The notes under the pieces were generated by a model. The model ran no database searches. It had not been told where the DNA came from and saw nothing but the letters and a program-made list of their open reading frames with translations. Of a stretch of DNA of 64,000 bases, positions 20,699 to 29,793 are shown piece after piece. The stretch spans positions 1 to 64,000 of the forward strand of contig NZ_JAIPUT010000010.1 in assembly GCF_020055635.1 (NCBI RefSeq), in the 5' to 3' direction. Every line of letters begins with the position of its first letter. Positions within the stretch are counted from its first letter, which is position 1. The stretch comes from Marivita sp. (lineage in GTDB: Bacteria > Pseudomonadota > Alphaproteobacteria > Rhodobacterales > Rhodobacteraceae). The translations under genes were made by a program, and so were the position numbers.

Positions 20699-21528
20699 GT
20701 GATACCAGAATACCCTTGGCGGCCGTGATCGGTCATCCGGTTGCGCATTCCAAAAGCCCGAATGTGCATGGCTACTGGCTTCGGAAATACGGATTGAAGG
20801 GGCATTACATCCCGATGGACATCGCGCCGGAAAAGCTTGCCGATCTGTTGCCGCGCCTCGCCGATCTGGGTTTCGTCGGTGCAAATGTCACGATACCGCA
20901 CAAGGAAAAGGTGATGGAGATCGCCGATCTCATCACCGATCGCGCAACCCTGATCGGGGCGGCCAACACGCTTATTTTCCGCAAGGACGGGCGTATTCAT
21001 GCGGATAACACCGACGGGTACGGCTTTATCGAGAATATCCGTCAGACGATCCCGGACTGGGCTCCGAAAACCGGCCCCGCCGTTGTCCTGGGGGCCGGCG
21101 GCGCGGCGCGCGCCGTGCTGGCGTCCTTGCTCGATGTCGGAGTTCCGCAGATCCTTCTGACCAACCGCACGCGTATCCGGGCCGAAAAGCTGCGCGAGGA
21201 TTTCGGCAACAGGGTGCAGGTGGTAGAATGGGTGCAGGCCGGCAACGTGCTCGAGGATGCGGACCTGGTGGTGAACACGACATCGCTGGGAATGACGGGA
21301 AAACCGGAAATGCGGGTGCCCCTGGACGGGCTGAAGCCCGGCGCGGTGGTGAATGACCTGGTGTATGCACCGTTGCGCACACGTCTGCTTGCCACGGCGG
21401 AAGAGCGCGGATGCCGGGTTGTCGACGGTCTGGGCATGTTGCTGCATCAGGCGGTGCCCGGATTCGAGCGCTGGTTCGGCAAGCGCCCGGTGGTCGACGA
21501 AAACGTCCGCGCGGCGGTATTGCGATGA
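20695..21528 (+). CDS. aroE: shikimate dehydrogenase
   Basis: The 277-residue enzyme reduces 3-dehydroshikimate to shikimate with NADPH in aromatic amino acid synthesis. The shikimate-binding segment HPVAHSKSPNVHG is at residues about 12-24, the catalytic lysine is in VTIPHKE, and the Asp is in DNTDGYGF. The nucleotide loop is GAGGAARAV. Start and stop overlap maf and coaE (ATGA both times), so the operon is translationally coupled. Confidence 0.96.
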   Translation: MSDTRIPLAAVIGHPVAHSKSPNVHGYWLRKYGLKGHYIPMDIAPEKLADLLPRLADLGFVGANVTIPHKEKVMEIADLITDRATLIGAANTLIFRKDGRIHADNTDGYGFIENIRQTIPDWAPKTGPAVVLGAGGAARAVLASLLDVGVPQILLTNRTRIRAEKLREDFGNRVQVVEWVQAGNVLEDADLVVNTTSLGMTGKPEMRVPLDGLKPGAVVNDLVYAPLRTRLLATAEERGCRVVDGLGMLLHQAVPGFERWFGKRPVVDENVRAAVLR

Positions 21529-22118
21529 CCTTCCGGCTGGGCTTGACCGGGTCGATCGGCATGGGCAAATCGACTACGGCGCAGATGTTCGCCGAGGCCG
21601 GATGCGCGGTCTGGGATGCGGACGCGGCGGTCCACCGTCTTTACGCCGAGGGTGGCGCTGCCGTGTCGCCGATGGAAGTCCTGTTTCCTGACGCAATTGT
21701 CGGCGGCGTCGTGGACCGCGCCGCCTTGCGGGGGATCATCGGGAGCAATCCCGATGCGTTGCGCGACATCGAGGGGATCGTGCATCCCTTGGTGCGGGAG
21801 GACCGGGCGACCTTTGCACGGATGGCTGATGCCGATATCCTTGTCTTCGACATTCCCTTGCTTTTCGAAACCGGATCGGAGGCCGAGATGGATGCGGTAG
21901 CATGTGTCACTGTTCCGCCTGAAGTGCAGGAAAAGCGCGTTCTGGAACGCGGCTCCATGACACGGGAACAGTTCCTGGCGATCCGGGACAAGCAGTTGCC
22001 CAGCGTGGAAAAATGCAAACGCGCGGATTTCGTCATTGTGACCGACACTCTTGAACATGCCCGCGCGCAGGTTCACGATGTATTGGAACAAATCAGGAAA
22101 CAAATGACCGATGCGTGA
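21525..22118 (+). CDS. coaE: dephospho-CoA kinase
   Basis: The 197-residue P-loop kinase performs the last step of coenzyme A synthesis, phosphorylating the 3'-hydroxyl of dephospho-CoA. It starts [17 protein letters not shown] (Walker A), then has the [14 protein letters not shown] region and the conserved HPLVRED and [10 protein letters not shown] blocks. ATG at 21525 overlaps the aroE stop; the larger upstream frame is aroE read out of phase. It overlaps dnaQ by 8 bp. Confidence 0.96.
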   Translation: MTFRLGLTGSIGMGKSTTAQMFAEAGCAVWDADAAVHRLYAEGGAAVSPMEVLFPDAIVGGVVDRAALRGIIGSNPDALRDIEGIVHPLVREDRATFARMADADILVFDIPLLFETGSEAEMDAVACVTVPPEVQEKRVLERGSMTREQFLAIRDKQLPSVEKCKRADFVIVTDTLEHARAQVHDVLEQIRKQMTDA

Positions 22119-22803
22119 AATTGTCCTCGATACGGAAACAACCGGGTTCGAGCCGGATCAGGGTGACCGGATCGTCGAGATCGGCGCAGTCGAGCTTTAT
22201 AACCATGTGCCGACCGGTCGGACCTATCACCAGTACATCAATCCGCAGCGCGCGATGCCGCAAGAGGCGTTCGCGGTGCATGGTCTGGGCGATGACTTCC
22301 TGCGCGACAAGCCGCTGTTTGCCGACATAGCGCAAGCCTTCGTGGATTTCATCGGGGATGCCAAGCTGGTCATCCACAACGCGACCTTCGACATGAAATT
22401 CCTGAATGCGGAACTGTCCTGGCTGAAACGTCCGGCGATTCCGCTGGATCAGGCGGTCGATACCCTGGCCATTGCGCGGCGCAAGTTTCCCGGATCGCCG
22501 GCGTCTCTGGACGCGTTGTGCCGCCGGTTCGGGATCGACAATTCGTCACGCACCTTGCACGGCGCGCTTCTCGACTCCGAAATCCTGGCCGAGGTGTATC
22601 TTGAACTTATCGGCGGCAAACAGCCGGATTTTGGGCTGAAGGTGTCGCAGGGCAGGTCCGGTTCGGAGGCCGAGGCGCGGGACTGGCGGCCTCAGCCGCG
22701 GCCGACGCCCCTGCCCTCGCGGATTTCAGACAGCGAAAAGGCGGCTCACGCCGCCTTTGTCGAGAAACTTGGGGATGCCGCCTTGTGGAAGCGGCTTCAC
22801 TGA
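22111..22803 (+). CDS. dnaQ: DNA polymerase III epsilon subunit (3'-5' proofreading exonuclease)
   Basis: This is a 230-residue DEDDh exonuclease. Motif I is [10 protein letters not shown] (Asp and Glu), motif II includes [12 protein letters not shown], and motif III is [14 protein letters not shown] with the His and final Asp. The C-terminal tail of about 50 residues, Pro-rich then helical, would bind the alpha subunit. It proofreads during replication and lies 2 kb from the putative origin. It converges with secB with a 1-bp gap. Confidence 0.96.
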   Translation: MREIVLDTETTGFEPDQGDRIVEIGAVELYNHVPTGRTYHQYINPQRAMPQEAFAVHGLGDDFLRDKPLFADIAQAFVDFIGDAKLVIHNATFDMKFLNAELSWLKRPAIPLDQAVDTLAIARRKFPGSPASLDALCRRFGIDNSSRTLHGALLDSEILAEVYLELIGGKQPDFGLKVSQGRSGSEAEARDWRPQPRPTPLPSRISDSEKAAHAAFVEKLGDAALWKRLH

Positions 22804-22804
22804 A

Positions 22805-23323
22805 TCATGCCTCTGCGGTTTCGGACTTCTGCTCGCTTGCCCGGCGCGCCAATTCGGTGCGATAAAGCTGAAGGAAATCAATCGTCTCGAGGTTCAGCGG
22901 CGGGAAGCCACCGTCGCGTGTGACGTCGCTCACGATGCGGCGCACAAACGGGAAGAGCATGCGCGGGCATTCGATCAGCAGGAACGGATGCAACTGTTCC
23001 TCGGGGACGTTCTCGACATGAAACACCCCTGCATATTCCAGTTCAAGCACGAACAGCGTGTTGCCGCTTTCCTTTGCCTTGGACGTGATCTGTAGCTTCA
23101 GGATCACTTCATACTGGTTTTCTGCACTGCGCTTCTTGGCGTCCAGATTGACCTGAAGCTGCACATCGGGCTGCACATCGCCCTGAACACCCTTCTGGGC
23201 AAGGATGTTTTCGAACGACATGTCGCGCACGAATTGTGCAAGAACGTTCATCTTGACGGGCGCCTGTTGCTGCGCGGGTTGTTGTGCAGCGCCGTTGCCG
23301 TTGGTTTCGGGCGTTTCAGCCAT
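22805..23323 (-). CDS. secB: protein-export chaperone SecB
   Basis: The 172-residue cytosolic tetrameric chaperone keeps precursors unfolded and hands them to SecA. The N-terminal tail is Gln- and Ala-rich (AQQPAQQQAP). The core has YVRDMSFEN-like FVRDMSFENILAQ, LELEYAGVFHV and a conserved LLIECPRMLFPFVRRI block. Its place beside dnaQ and fxsA matches other alphaproteobacterial origin regions. The C-terminal tail is short, as usual in this group. Confidence 0.96.
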   Translation of the reverse strand: MAETPETNGNGAAQQPAQQQAPVKMNVLAQFVRDMSFENILAQKGVQGDVQPDVQLQVNLDAKKRSAENQYEVILKLQITSKAKESGNTLFVLELEYAGVFHVENVPEEQLHPFLLIECPRMLFPFVRRIVSDVTRDGGFPPLNLETIDFLQLYRTELARRASEQKSETAEA

Positions 23324-23389
23324 GTGTCTCTCCCTCGGATCAATCCGTTGTAAAAGTTGGCTGTTGCTTATCAGCCGTTGACAGAAGCC

Positions 23390-23887
23390 TCAATGCTTCG
23401 TCCATCCCGAGCCTTGATGTGTCGGCTTTTTCGGTTCCGAGACCTCGTGAAAATCGGCGTCGATCACCGTGTCGCGGGGGCCACGGGGCCGGTTGGGGTT
23501 ATATGGGTCCTCGGGCTGCGGACCCATTTCAAAGCGCCGCACCTTGATATGCTTGCGCAGGTAGCGGATCAGGGCCGACCTTACCGGCGGCGCCAAAAGG
23601 GCAAACCCGACACCGTCGGTGAAGAACCCCGGTGTGAGCAGCAAGGCACCGGCGAGCAGGATCATCGCTCCGTGGGCAAGCGGTTCCGACGGGTCTTCGA
23701 GCCGCGAGAATGACCCGCGCAAATTATTCAGGGCCATGATACCCTGGGACCGGACAAGATAAGTCCCCAGGATTGCCGTCAGGACAACGATTCCGAGCGT
23801 CGGCCAGAGACCGATCCATCCGCCAACTTGGATGAACAATCCGATCTCGATCAGGGGAACGAGCAAAAAAGCCACAAACAGCCACAT
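23390..23887 (-). CDS. fxsA: FxsA-family membrane protein
   Basis: The 165-residue membrane protein has an N-terminal hydrophobic hairpin (FVAFLLVPLIEIGLFIQVG and the segment after GLWPT). A further hydrophobic segment includes GALLLTPGFFTDGVGFALL, which holds the LTPGFFTD motif of the FxsA/YtzA family. The C-terminus is soluble and charged. FxsA is known in E. coli for easing phage T7 exclusion by the F plasmid; its normal role is unclear. ATG at 23887 is set by AAAGGAG upstream, discarding a long upstream extension. It is divergent from the Tim44-like gene. Confidence 0.9.
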   Translation of the reverse strand: MWLFVAFLLVPLIEIGLFIQVGGWIGLWPTLGIVVLTAILGTYLVRSQGIMALNNLRGSFSRLEDPSEPLAHGAMILLAGALLLTPGFFTDGVGFALLAPPVRSALIRYLRKHIKVRRFEMGPQPEDPYNPNRPRGPRDTVIDADFHEVSEPKKPTHQGSGWTKH

Positions 23888-23991
23888 ATCGGGGCACTCC
23901 TTTCGCTGGGCGTACGGTGGACTATGCAACGCCCAGCACCTACATAAGGACGCAACAACGACGTTTCCACTTTGGTCTGGGCGAGGTCCTG

Positions 23992-24651
23992 ATGAATTCT
24001 CCGCTAATACAGCTTCTGGTGCTTGCGGGCATTGCCGTGTTTCTGATCCTGCGCTTGAAAAGCGTTCTGGGCACACGGGAAGGTTTTGAAAAGCCGTCTG
24101 TGCCTGAACAGCAAGGGCATAAAAGCTCGCGTCCGGATTTCGAAGTGATCGAAGGCGGCCCGGATCACGATATTGTTGACCATGTCGATGCTGACAGTGA
24201 TGCGGCGGATGCGCTGGCGCGGATGAAGCGCGCAGAGCCGTCTTTCGGGGTCGGTGACTTTCTTGGTGGAGCGCGCGGCGCCTACGAGATGATCCTGATG
24301 GGTTTCGAGCGCGGCGATCTGGCGCAGATCAAACCGTTCCTTGCCGACGACGTCTACGAGACCTTCGCGGACGTGGTCGAAGCGCGCAAAGAGCAAGGTT
24401 TGACCATCGAAGCGGAATTCGTCGGCGTTCGCGAAATGTCGCTGGTGGATGCAACTTTCCATGACGACACACGGACCGCTGAAATAACGGTCAAGTATAT
24501 CGGTGAGCTTACGTCGGTTGTGCGCGACAGCTCGGGCGAGATCATCGAGGGGTCGTCGACGCAGGTGAAGCGGCAGAAGGACGTTTGGACATATGCACGT
24601 CGTATGGGTGCGGATGATCCGAATTGGCAGCTTGTCGCCACGGGCGAATGA
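23992..24651 (+). CDS. Tim44-like domain protein
   Basis: The 219-residue protein has one N-terminal membrane anchor (PLIQLLVLAGIAVFLILRL), an acidic linker, and a C-terminal Tim44-like domain (from about SFGVGDFLGGARGAYEMI to the end). The domain is related to the mitochondrial import motor anchor. Bacterial versions are inner-membrane proteins, sometimes called TimA, of unclear function, and commonly sit between secB/fxsA and mltA in alphaproteobacteria. ATG at 23992 fits the anchor; the frame is open 25 codons further by chance. The stop overlaps mltA by 4 bp. Confidence 0.88.
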   Translation: MNSPLIQLLVLAGIAVFLILRLKSVLGTREGFEKPSVPEQQGHKSSRPDFEVIEGGPDHDIVDHVDADSDAADALARMKRAEPSFGVGDFLGGARGAYEMILMGFERGDLAQIKPFLADDVYETFADVVEARKEQGLTIEAEFVGVREMSLVDATFHDDTRTAEITVKYIGELTSVVRDSSGEIIEGSSTQVKRQKDVWTYARRMGADDPNWQLVATGE

Positions 24652-25691
24652 TTGCACGGCTCAGTGCAGCACTTCTTCTGACGGGTCTCATGACGGGAAG
24701 TGCTGTGCCAAGTGAGCCGGACACACGCTATGCGATCCTCGGCTTCGAGAACCTGGACGGTTGGGCCGAGGATGATCACGCCGAAGCGCTGACGGTCTTC
24801 AGGAACACCTGTGCCGATCTCGATGAACCGGATTGGGCATCCCTGTGCGCGTTGGCCTTCGACGCGACAGATGCGAGACAGTTTTTCGAACTGTTCTTCC
24901 GCCCGATTTTGATCACCGACGGCAAGGATCCGCTGTTTACCGGTTATTTCGAGCCTGAACTGTCCGGCTCGCCGGTCCGGACAAACCGCTACCGGTTTCC
25001 CCTTTATCGCATGCCTGACGAGGCGAACGACCGGCGCCCCTGGCTGACCCGGCGGGACATCCTGACAAGCGGCGTGATGGAGGGTCGGGGACTCGAGATT
25101 GCCTGGGTCGACGATCCTGTCGAGCTGTTCTTTCTCCAGGTTCAGGGATCGGGGCGTATCCGCTATCCCGACGGGCGTGTCATTCGCGTGGGCTATGGCG
25201 GGGCCAACGGTCACACCTACCGGTCCATCGGACAGGAACTGGTCCGGCGCGGGGTCTACCAGGCGCACCAGGTTTCCGCCGAGGTGATCAAGAACTGGGT
25301 GCGCCGGAACCCGGTGGGTGGCGAAGACCTGCTTTACCACAATGAGTCCTATGTCTTTTTTCGCGAAGTCAGCCAGGTTCCGGCCGACAAGGGCCCGCTG
25401 GGTGCGATGAACCGGTCGATCACGCCGATGCGATCGATTGCCGTCGATCCGGCCTTCACCCCTCTGGGTGCGCCGGTCTGGGTGGAAAAGGACGGGCGTG
25501 ACCCGCTGCGTCGGCTGATGATCGCGCAGGACACCGGGTCGGCCATCAAGGGCGCGCAGCGGGCGGATGTGTTTTTCGGCACGGGCGACGAAGCGGGGCG
25601 CAGTGCAGGCCGCATCAAGGATCCCGGGCGGATGATCGTGCTGATGCCGATCCAGCGCGCCTATGCCTACCTGCCCGAGTCGCTGCAATGA
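24648..25691 (+). CDS. mltA: membrane-bound lytic murein transglycosylase A
   Basis: The 347-residue enzyme cleaves peptidoglycan glycan strands, leaving 1,6-anhydro ends. Residues 1 to about 21 are a signal peptide; no lipobox cysteine is evident, so it is probably periplasmic rather than a lipoprotein. The MltA domain has FTGYFEPELSGS and FFLQVQGSGRI. The C-terminal 3D domain has IAVDPAFTPLGAPVWV and IAQDTGSAIKGAQRADVFFG with its catalytic and structural aspartates. ATG at 24648 overlaps the Tim44-like stop. It is coupled to smr by another overlap. Confidence 0.94.
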   Translation: MIARLSAALLLTGLMTGSAVPSEPDTRYAILGFENLDGWAEDDHAEALTVFRNTCADLDEPDWASLCALAFDATDARQFFELFFRPILITDGKDPLFTGYFEPELSGSPVRTNRYRFPLYRMPDEANDRRPWLTRRDILTSGVMEGRGLEIAWVDDPVELFFLQVQGSGRIRYPDGRVIRVGYGGANGHTYRSIGQELVRRGVYQAHQVSAEVIKNWVRRNPVGGEDLLYHNESYVFFREVSQVPADKGPLGAMNRSITPMRSIAVDPAFTPLGAPVWVEKDGRDPLRRLMIAQDTGSAIKGAQRADVFFGTGDEAGRSAGRIKDPGRMIVLMPIQRAYAYLPESLQ

Positions 25692-26272
25692 CCCGGCGAA
25701 AGCTTCGACCCGAAGAGCGTGAGCTTTGGCAGAAGGTGGCGCATTCGACTCAGCCCTTGCCGCAGGCCTTGCGCCGCAATACCGAGACGCCAGAAGAGAC
25801 CGTGACGCGGAAACCCCAGCGCGAAGCGACGGATCTGCCCAAAGCGTTCGGGATCGGGGCGAAATCATCCCTGCCGCACGGGCAGATCACAACCCCCCAA
25901 CCCACCGCCCGCGCCAAGCCGAACATGGACAAGAAGACCTTTGGAAAGATGCGTCGGGGCAAGCTTGTTCCCGAGGCGCGGATCGACCTGCACGGGATGA
26001 CCCTGGATCAGGCGCATCCGGCGCTGACACGGTTCATCCTGACATCCTATTCGCGGGGCTTTCGACTTGTTCTGGTCATCACCGGCAAGGGTCAGCGGGA
26101 CGATCCGCACGATCCGATGCCCCGCCAGCGCGGGGTCTTGAAACGGCAGGTGCCGATGTGGCTCAGGATGGTACCGCTCAACGCGGCGGTTCTGGATGTG
26201 GCGGAGGCACATATCCGACACGGCGGAGGCGGTGCCTATTACGTCTACTTGCGCAATTCGGCGCGCAGTTGA
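25688..26272 (+). CDS. Smr-domain protein
   Basis: The 194-residue protein has a basic, disordered first half and a C-terminal Smr domain with LHGMT at residues 101-105 and VITGKGQ after it. Such domains are associated with nicking or endonuclease activity in MutS2; stand-alone forms are poorly understood. Its last 28 bp overlap the 3' end of the convergent bchO. It is the last origin-region housekeeping gene before the photosynthesis cluster. Confidence 0.88.
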   Translation: MTRRKLRPEERELWQKVAHSTQPLPQALRRNTETPEETVTRKPQREATDLPKAFGIGAKSSLPHGQITTPQPTARAKPNMDKKTFGKMRRGKLVPEARIDLHGMTLDQAHPALTRFILTSYSRGFRLVLVITGKGQRDDPHDPMPRQRGVLKRQVPMWLRMVPLNAAVLDVAEAHIRHGGGGAYYVYLRNSARS

Positions 26273-27099
26273 TCGGCGACTAGGCCAGGGGCTTCCTCGT
26301 GCAGAAGGTGGCCATAGCCATCGTGCTCGACCACGGTTGCATGCGGCATTTTCCGCGCGCTGTCCCGGACCGATGAGGGCGGCACGGCCTTGTCGTTCTT
26401 GCCGACCAGAAAGGTGCACGGCACCGAGATTTTCGGCAGATCCGAAACCAGACCGTCCAGCTTCCATTGTGCCATCATCAAGAGCGTCCCATCCAGATGG
26501 GCGTCGCTTCGAAACAGCTTGGCATAGAGGTTGAGACCCTCGGGAGAGATCCGCGACCCCGTGGTTTCCATCAGGGACACGACCTGCCCCGGCCCCGACA
26601 TGCGACGCTTGATCATCTTCGCCATCACGGGGCTTAGCGCGACGAAGCGCGCGGCAATGGGAAACAATACGCCGGCCAGCCCCTTGAAAGGGGTCAGCGC
26701 CGGGTTCACGGCGATCAGCGGGGTATCTGCCCCCGCGGCCTGAAGAATGCGCAATCCAAGGGCGGCGCCTGCGGAATGGGCAAGGATCGCCCTGGGCTGC
26801 CAGCCTTCGTGATCCAGCAGGCTTTGGACATCCTGCGCCATCAGCGGGAGCGACGATCTGTGGCGGGATCCCAGTCTGGTCTGACCATGCCCGGGCAGGT
26901 CGATCGCCACCACGTGATGGTCTCGCGCAAGATCGGTCATCACATCGCGCCAGGAGTGGGTCGACCCGCTTGCGCCATGCAGAAGCAGGACCGTGTCGCC
27001 CTGCCCCATTTCCTGCACATGCCAGTGATGCGGACGCACATCGACAAAGCGGGAATGTTCGGCATGAGGCCAGGCCGTCAGGGTTACTGCCGCGCCCAT
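26245..27099 (-). CDS. bchO: magnesium chelatase accessory protein BchO (alpha/beta hydrolase)
   Basis: The 284-residue alpha/beta-hydrolase-fold protein is found with bchI and bchD in purple bacterial clusters and is presumed to assist magnesium chelatase. The oxyanion region is LLLHGASGSTHSW, the nucleophile elbow is LAHSAGAALG, and the C-terminal His is in DGYGHLLHEEAP. I start at ATG 27099 (MGAAVTL), 4 bp after the bchD stop; a TTG at 27114 is possible. It ends the left-going crtA-bchI-bchD-bchO operon and marks the cluster's edge. The exact biochemical role is unknown. Confidence 0.9.
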   Translation of the reverse strand: MGAAVTLTAWPHAEHSRFVDVRPHHWHVQEMGQGDTVLLLHGASGSTHSWRDVMTDLARDHHVVAIDLPGHGQTRLGSRHRSSLPLMAQDVQSLLDHEGWQPRAILAHSAGAALGLRILQAAGADTPLIAVNPALTPFKGLAGVLFPIAARFVALSPVMAKMIKRRMSGPGQVVSLMETTGSRISPEGLNLYAKLFRSDAHLDGTLLMMAQWKLDGLVSDLPKISVPCTFLVGKNDKAVPPSSVRDSARKMPHATVVEHDGYGHLLHEEAPGLVADQLRAELRK

Positions 27100-27103
27100 G
27101 TCG

Positions 27104-28792
27104 TCACCCGCCAAGCGCCGTTTCGATGGCCCGGCTCAGACCCTTGGCATCGGCACGGGGCAACGGGATGTATTGTGCATCCATCACATGGCACAAGGCG
27201 CGAAGATCGCGGTGCGGCCGGACCGAGGTGTCGATGACGGCGCTGGGAATATTGAGCGTCCGGACATGGCGGGCCATCGCCTGCGCGTCGTCGTTCGCGG
27301 CGGTGCGGCCTGTTTTGCCGGGAAGCGGGACATTTGCGCGCCCATCGGTCAGAACGGCGATGGATGGAGAAAGACCTTGCGCCCGCACCCGCTGGGCCAG
27401 TTCGGCAGCGGCCTTGAGGCCCGAAGCGAGCGGCGTGCCCCCGCCACCGGGAAGTCCGGCCAGACGCCGTTTGGTTTGAACCAGCGACCGCGTCGGCGGC
27501 AGGATCAGGTCGGCCCCTTCCCCCCGAAAGGCAATCAGCGCCACGTGGTCGCGCCGGGCATAGGCGTCAGCAAGCATCAGTTCGACCGCGCCCTTGGCTT
27601 CGGACAGACGGGCGACGGCAGAGGACCCGGAGGCATCCACGGCGAAGATCACCAGTCGGTCGGACACTTCCTGAAACACCTTCACATGGATGTCGGAAGG
27701 TCGGATCAGAACGCCGGTGCGCTCCGGGCTCTGCTTGCGACGGATGGTCTGCCACGGCACGGCGGCGCGCAAGGTTGCGACAAGGTCGATCCGGTTGCCA
27801 CCGTCCAGCCGCCCTGCCCGTGATGGCAAGGGCCGCCCGCGCCGGTTGCCGCGTTTCTTCTGTCCCGCGCCGCCGCTGCCTGTCGCCGTCTTGACCCGCC
27901 CTGCGCCTTCCAGCATGGCAAGCACGTCGAAGGGCAGCACCGCCTTGACCGCGTCGATCAACAGGTCATCGGGCAGGTTGAGGTCGGACTCGTCCTGATC
28001 CGGGCTTTGCGTGTCGGGGCTGTCGTCGGGTTGGGTGTCGTCCTCGGGCTCTTCTGCCTCTTCCTCAACCGGCATCTGGGTGGCGCGGTGGGCGTAGACA
28101 AGTTGAACGGCGATCTGAAGATCGTCCTGATTGACCGTCTTGCGGTTGTTCAGAGCCGCATTCGCCCTCGCGGCGCACAAGGCGATCAGGGGCGCGCGAA
28201 GAGAGTCGATGCCGAAGCGGACAGCGGTCACGGCCAAGGCTGCTGGAACATCGTCAGGGATTTCGACGGAAGCCAGGCGCGACCGTGCTGCGACGATATC
28301 GGCTTCTTCCATGACCATCTGCGCCAGTTCGACGTGGCGCAACCCATCCAGATCGACGTGAAAGGCAAGCCGTTCGGTCAGGGTTTTCGGCGCGATCTCG
28401 TCCTCCTCGGACCCTTCGTCCAGAAGGATCAAAGCGTGACCGATGCCCGTATCGAGGCTTTGCGCCAGTCGTGCCGCAAGGCCAGGTTCGCAGCGTTCCG
28501 CCATCGTGAAGATAAGCGGCGTCGGGGTTTCAAGGATACCCTTGGTGCGTATGATCTCGCCTCGTGTCAGAGTTTCGCCGATATCGACTCCGCCGAACAG
28601 CTGCAGGTCATTGATGGAGGGCGAAATACGTCGTGCATTGGGAAACAGCATCTTGAGCGGCGCGCAGAACATGTCGCGTACCGGTCCGGCGCGGGCGCGC
28701 AGGTGTAGCCCCCCCAGCCCTGCCGGATCGACCGCCAGAAGCGTCAGGGCCAGTTGGCCTTGGACGTTTACGGCAGTTGGGTCTTCTTTCAT
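27104..28792 (-). CDS. bchD: magnesium chelatase ATPase-like subunit BchD
   Basis: The 562-residue subunit works with BchI and BchH to insert Mg2+ into protoporphyrin IX. The N-terminal AAA-like half lacks a clear Walker A. A strongly acidic, Pro-rich linker follows (EEEAEEPEDD to DQDES, residues about 260-290). The C-terminal von Willebrand A domain has the metal-site motif DASGSS, then TPLASG and LTDGRAN. Start and stop are tightly packed with bchI (4-bp overlap) and bchO. Confidence 0.96.
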   Translation of the reverse strand: MKEDPTAVNVQGQLALTLLAVDPAGLGGLHLRARAGPVRDMFCAPLKMLFPNARRISPSINDLQLFGGVDIGETLTRGEIIRTKGILETPTPLIFTMAERCEPGLAARLAQSLDTGIGHALILLDEGSEEDEIAPKTLTERLAFHVDLDGLRHVELAQMVMEEADIVAARSRLASVEIPDDVPAALAVTAVRFGIDSLRAPLIALCAARANAALNNRKTVNQDDLQIAVQLVYAHRATQMPVEEEAEEPEDDTQPDDSPDTQSPDQDESDLNLPDDLLIDAVKAVLPFDVLAMLEGAGRVKTATGSGGAGQKKRGNRRGRPLPSRAGRLDGGNRIDLVATLRAAVPWQTIRRKQSPERTGVLIRPSDIHVKVFQEVSDRLVIFAVDASGSSAVARLSEAKGAVELMLADAYARRDHVALIAFRGEGADLILPPTRSLVQTKRRLAGLPGGGGTPLASGLKAAAELAQRVRAQGLSPSIAVLTDGRANVPLPGKTGRTAANDDAQAMARHVRTLNIPSAVIDTSVRPHRDLRALCHVMDAQYIPLPRADAKGLSRAIETALGG

Positions 28793-29793
28793 GCAAAGAC
28801 TTCCTCGACCGTACGGTCGACGCGGGTGGACGACCCGGCATCATCCAGCGGGTCACGGCGCAGGCGATGGCTGAGGGCCATGGAGGCCACGGCGCGCAGG
28901 TGGTCGCGGGTGACACTCGGGCTGCCCTTGTAGGCGGCCAAGGCGCGCGCAGCGCGCAGGAGCGTCAGTTCCCCGCGCAGACCGTCCGATCCGATGGCAA
29001 CGCACAGACCGGCACAATCGCGTAGCGTGTCGTCCGGTGCCTCGATCGACTTGAGAGCCTCGCGTGCGGCAAGGATCGCATCACGGATCCTGGTATCCTC
29101 GACCGACCATTTTTCGACAAAAGCATCCGGGTTGGTGTCGAACGCGGCGCGGCGGCGGATCACTTCGACACGTTCTTCGATATCGCTGGGCGACCGGACC
29201 TCGACGGACAGGCCAAAGCGGTCAAGAAGCTGCGGACGCAGTTCGCCTTCTTCCGGGTTGCCGGATCCGACCAGCACAAAGCGCGCGTCGTGGCGGATTG
29301 ACAGACCTTCACGTTCAATGACGTTCTCGCCCGATTGCGCCACGTCGAGCAGCAGATCGACCAGGTGATCTTCGAGCAGGTTCACTTCGTCGATATAAAG
29401 GTAGCCGCGGTTCGCCTTGGCCAGCAGACCGGGCTCAAAGGCCTTTTCGCCTCGGCTGAGCGCGCGTTCGATGTCCAGAGCGCCGACAAGCCGGTCTTCG
29501 GTCGTACCGAGCGGCAGGTCGATCACCGGTGTTGGCGCGGTGACCATGGAGCCCGATACCGGTTCGGCCCAGTCCGGAAGGTCGGCCTCGGACGCGGCGT
29601 TGGTCGGGCTGCCCTCGAGCTTGGTGATGTTGGGCAGCAGCGCGGCCAAGGCCCGCACGGCGGTCGATTTGCCGGTGCCGCGATCTCCGAAGACAAGCAC
29701 TCCGCCGATGCCGGGGTCGACTGCGGTCAGGATCATGGCCAGTTTCATCTGGTCCTGCCCAACGATGGCGGAAAAGGGGAACGGATGTCTCAT
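28789..29793 (-). CDS. bchI: magnesium chelatase AAA+ ATPase subunit BchI
   Basis: The 334-residue AAA+ motor of magnesium chelatase forms rings with BchD and drives Mg2+ insertion. The N-terminus has FPFSAIVGQDQMKLA, the Walker A loop is GDRGTGKST, Walker B is LYIDEVNLLEDHLV, and sensor 1 is LVGSGNPEEGELRPQLLDRFG. The start overlaps the crtA stop (ATGA), so it is read from the crtA promoter with its two PpsR boxes. Confidence 0.97.
   Translation of the reverse strand: MRHPFPFSAIVGQDQMKLAMILTAVDPGIGGVLVFGDRGTGKSTAVRALAALLPNITKLEGSPTNAASEADLPDWAEPVSGSMVTAPTPVIDLPLGTTEDRLVGALDIERALSRGEKAFEPGLLAKANRGYLYIDEVNLLEDHLVDLLLDVAQSGENVIEREGLSIRHDARFVLVGSGNPEEGELRPQLLDRFGLSVEVRSPSDIEERVEVIRRRAAFDTNPDAFVEKWSVEDTRIRDAILAAREALKSIEAPDDTLRDCAGLCVAIGSDGLRGELTLLRAARALAAYKGSPSVTRDHLRAVASMALSHRLRRDPLDDAGSSTRVDRTVEEVFA

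Noticed and set aside
23359..23376. GGCTG/CAGCC hairpin after fxsA as a terminator
   Set aside because: The stem is only 5 bp with an 8-nt loop and a short, delayed T-run on the minus strand; too weak to call.
24354..25868. 504-codon minus-strand frame opposite the Tim44-like gene and mltA
   Set aside because: It spans two plus-strand genes and their overlap and has low-complexity Arg/Pro-rich sequence.
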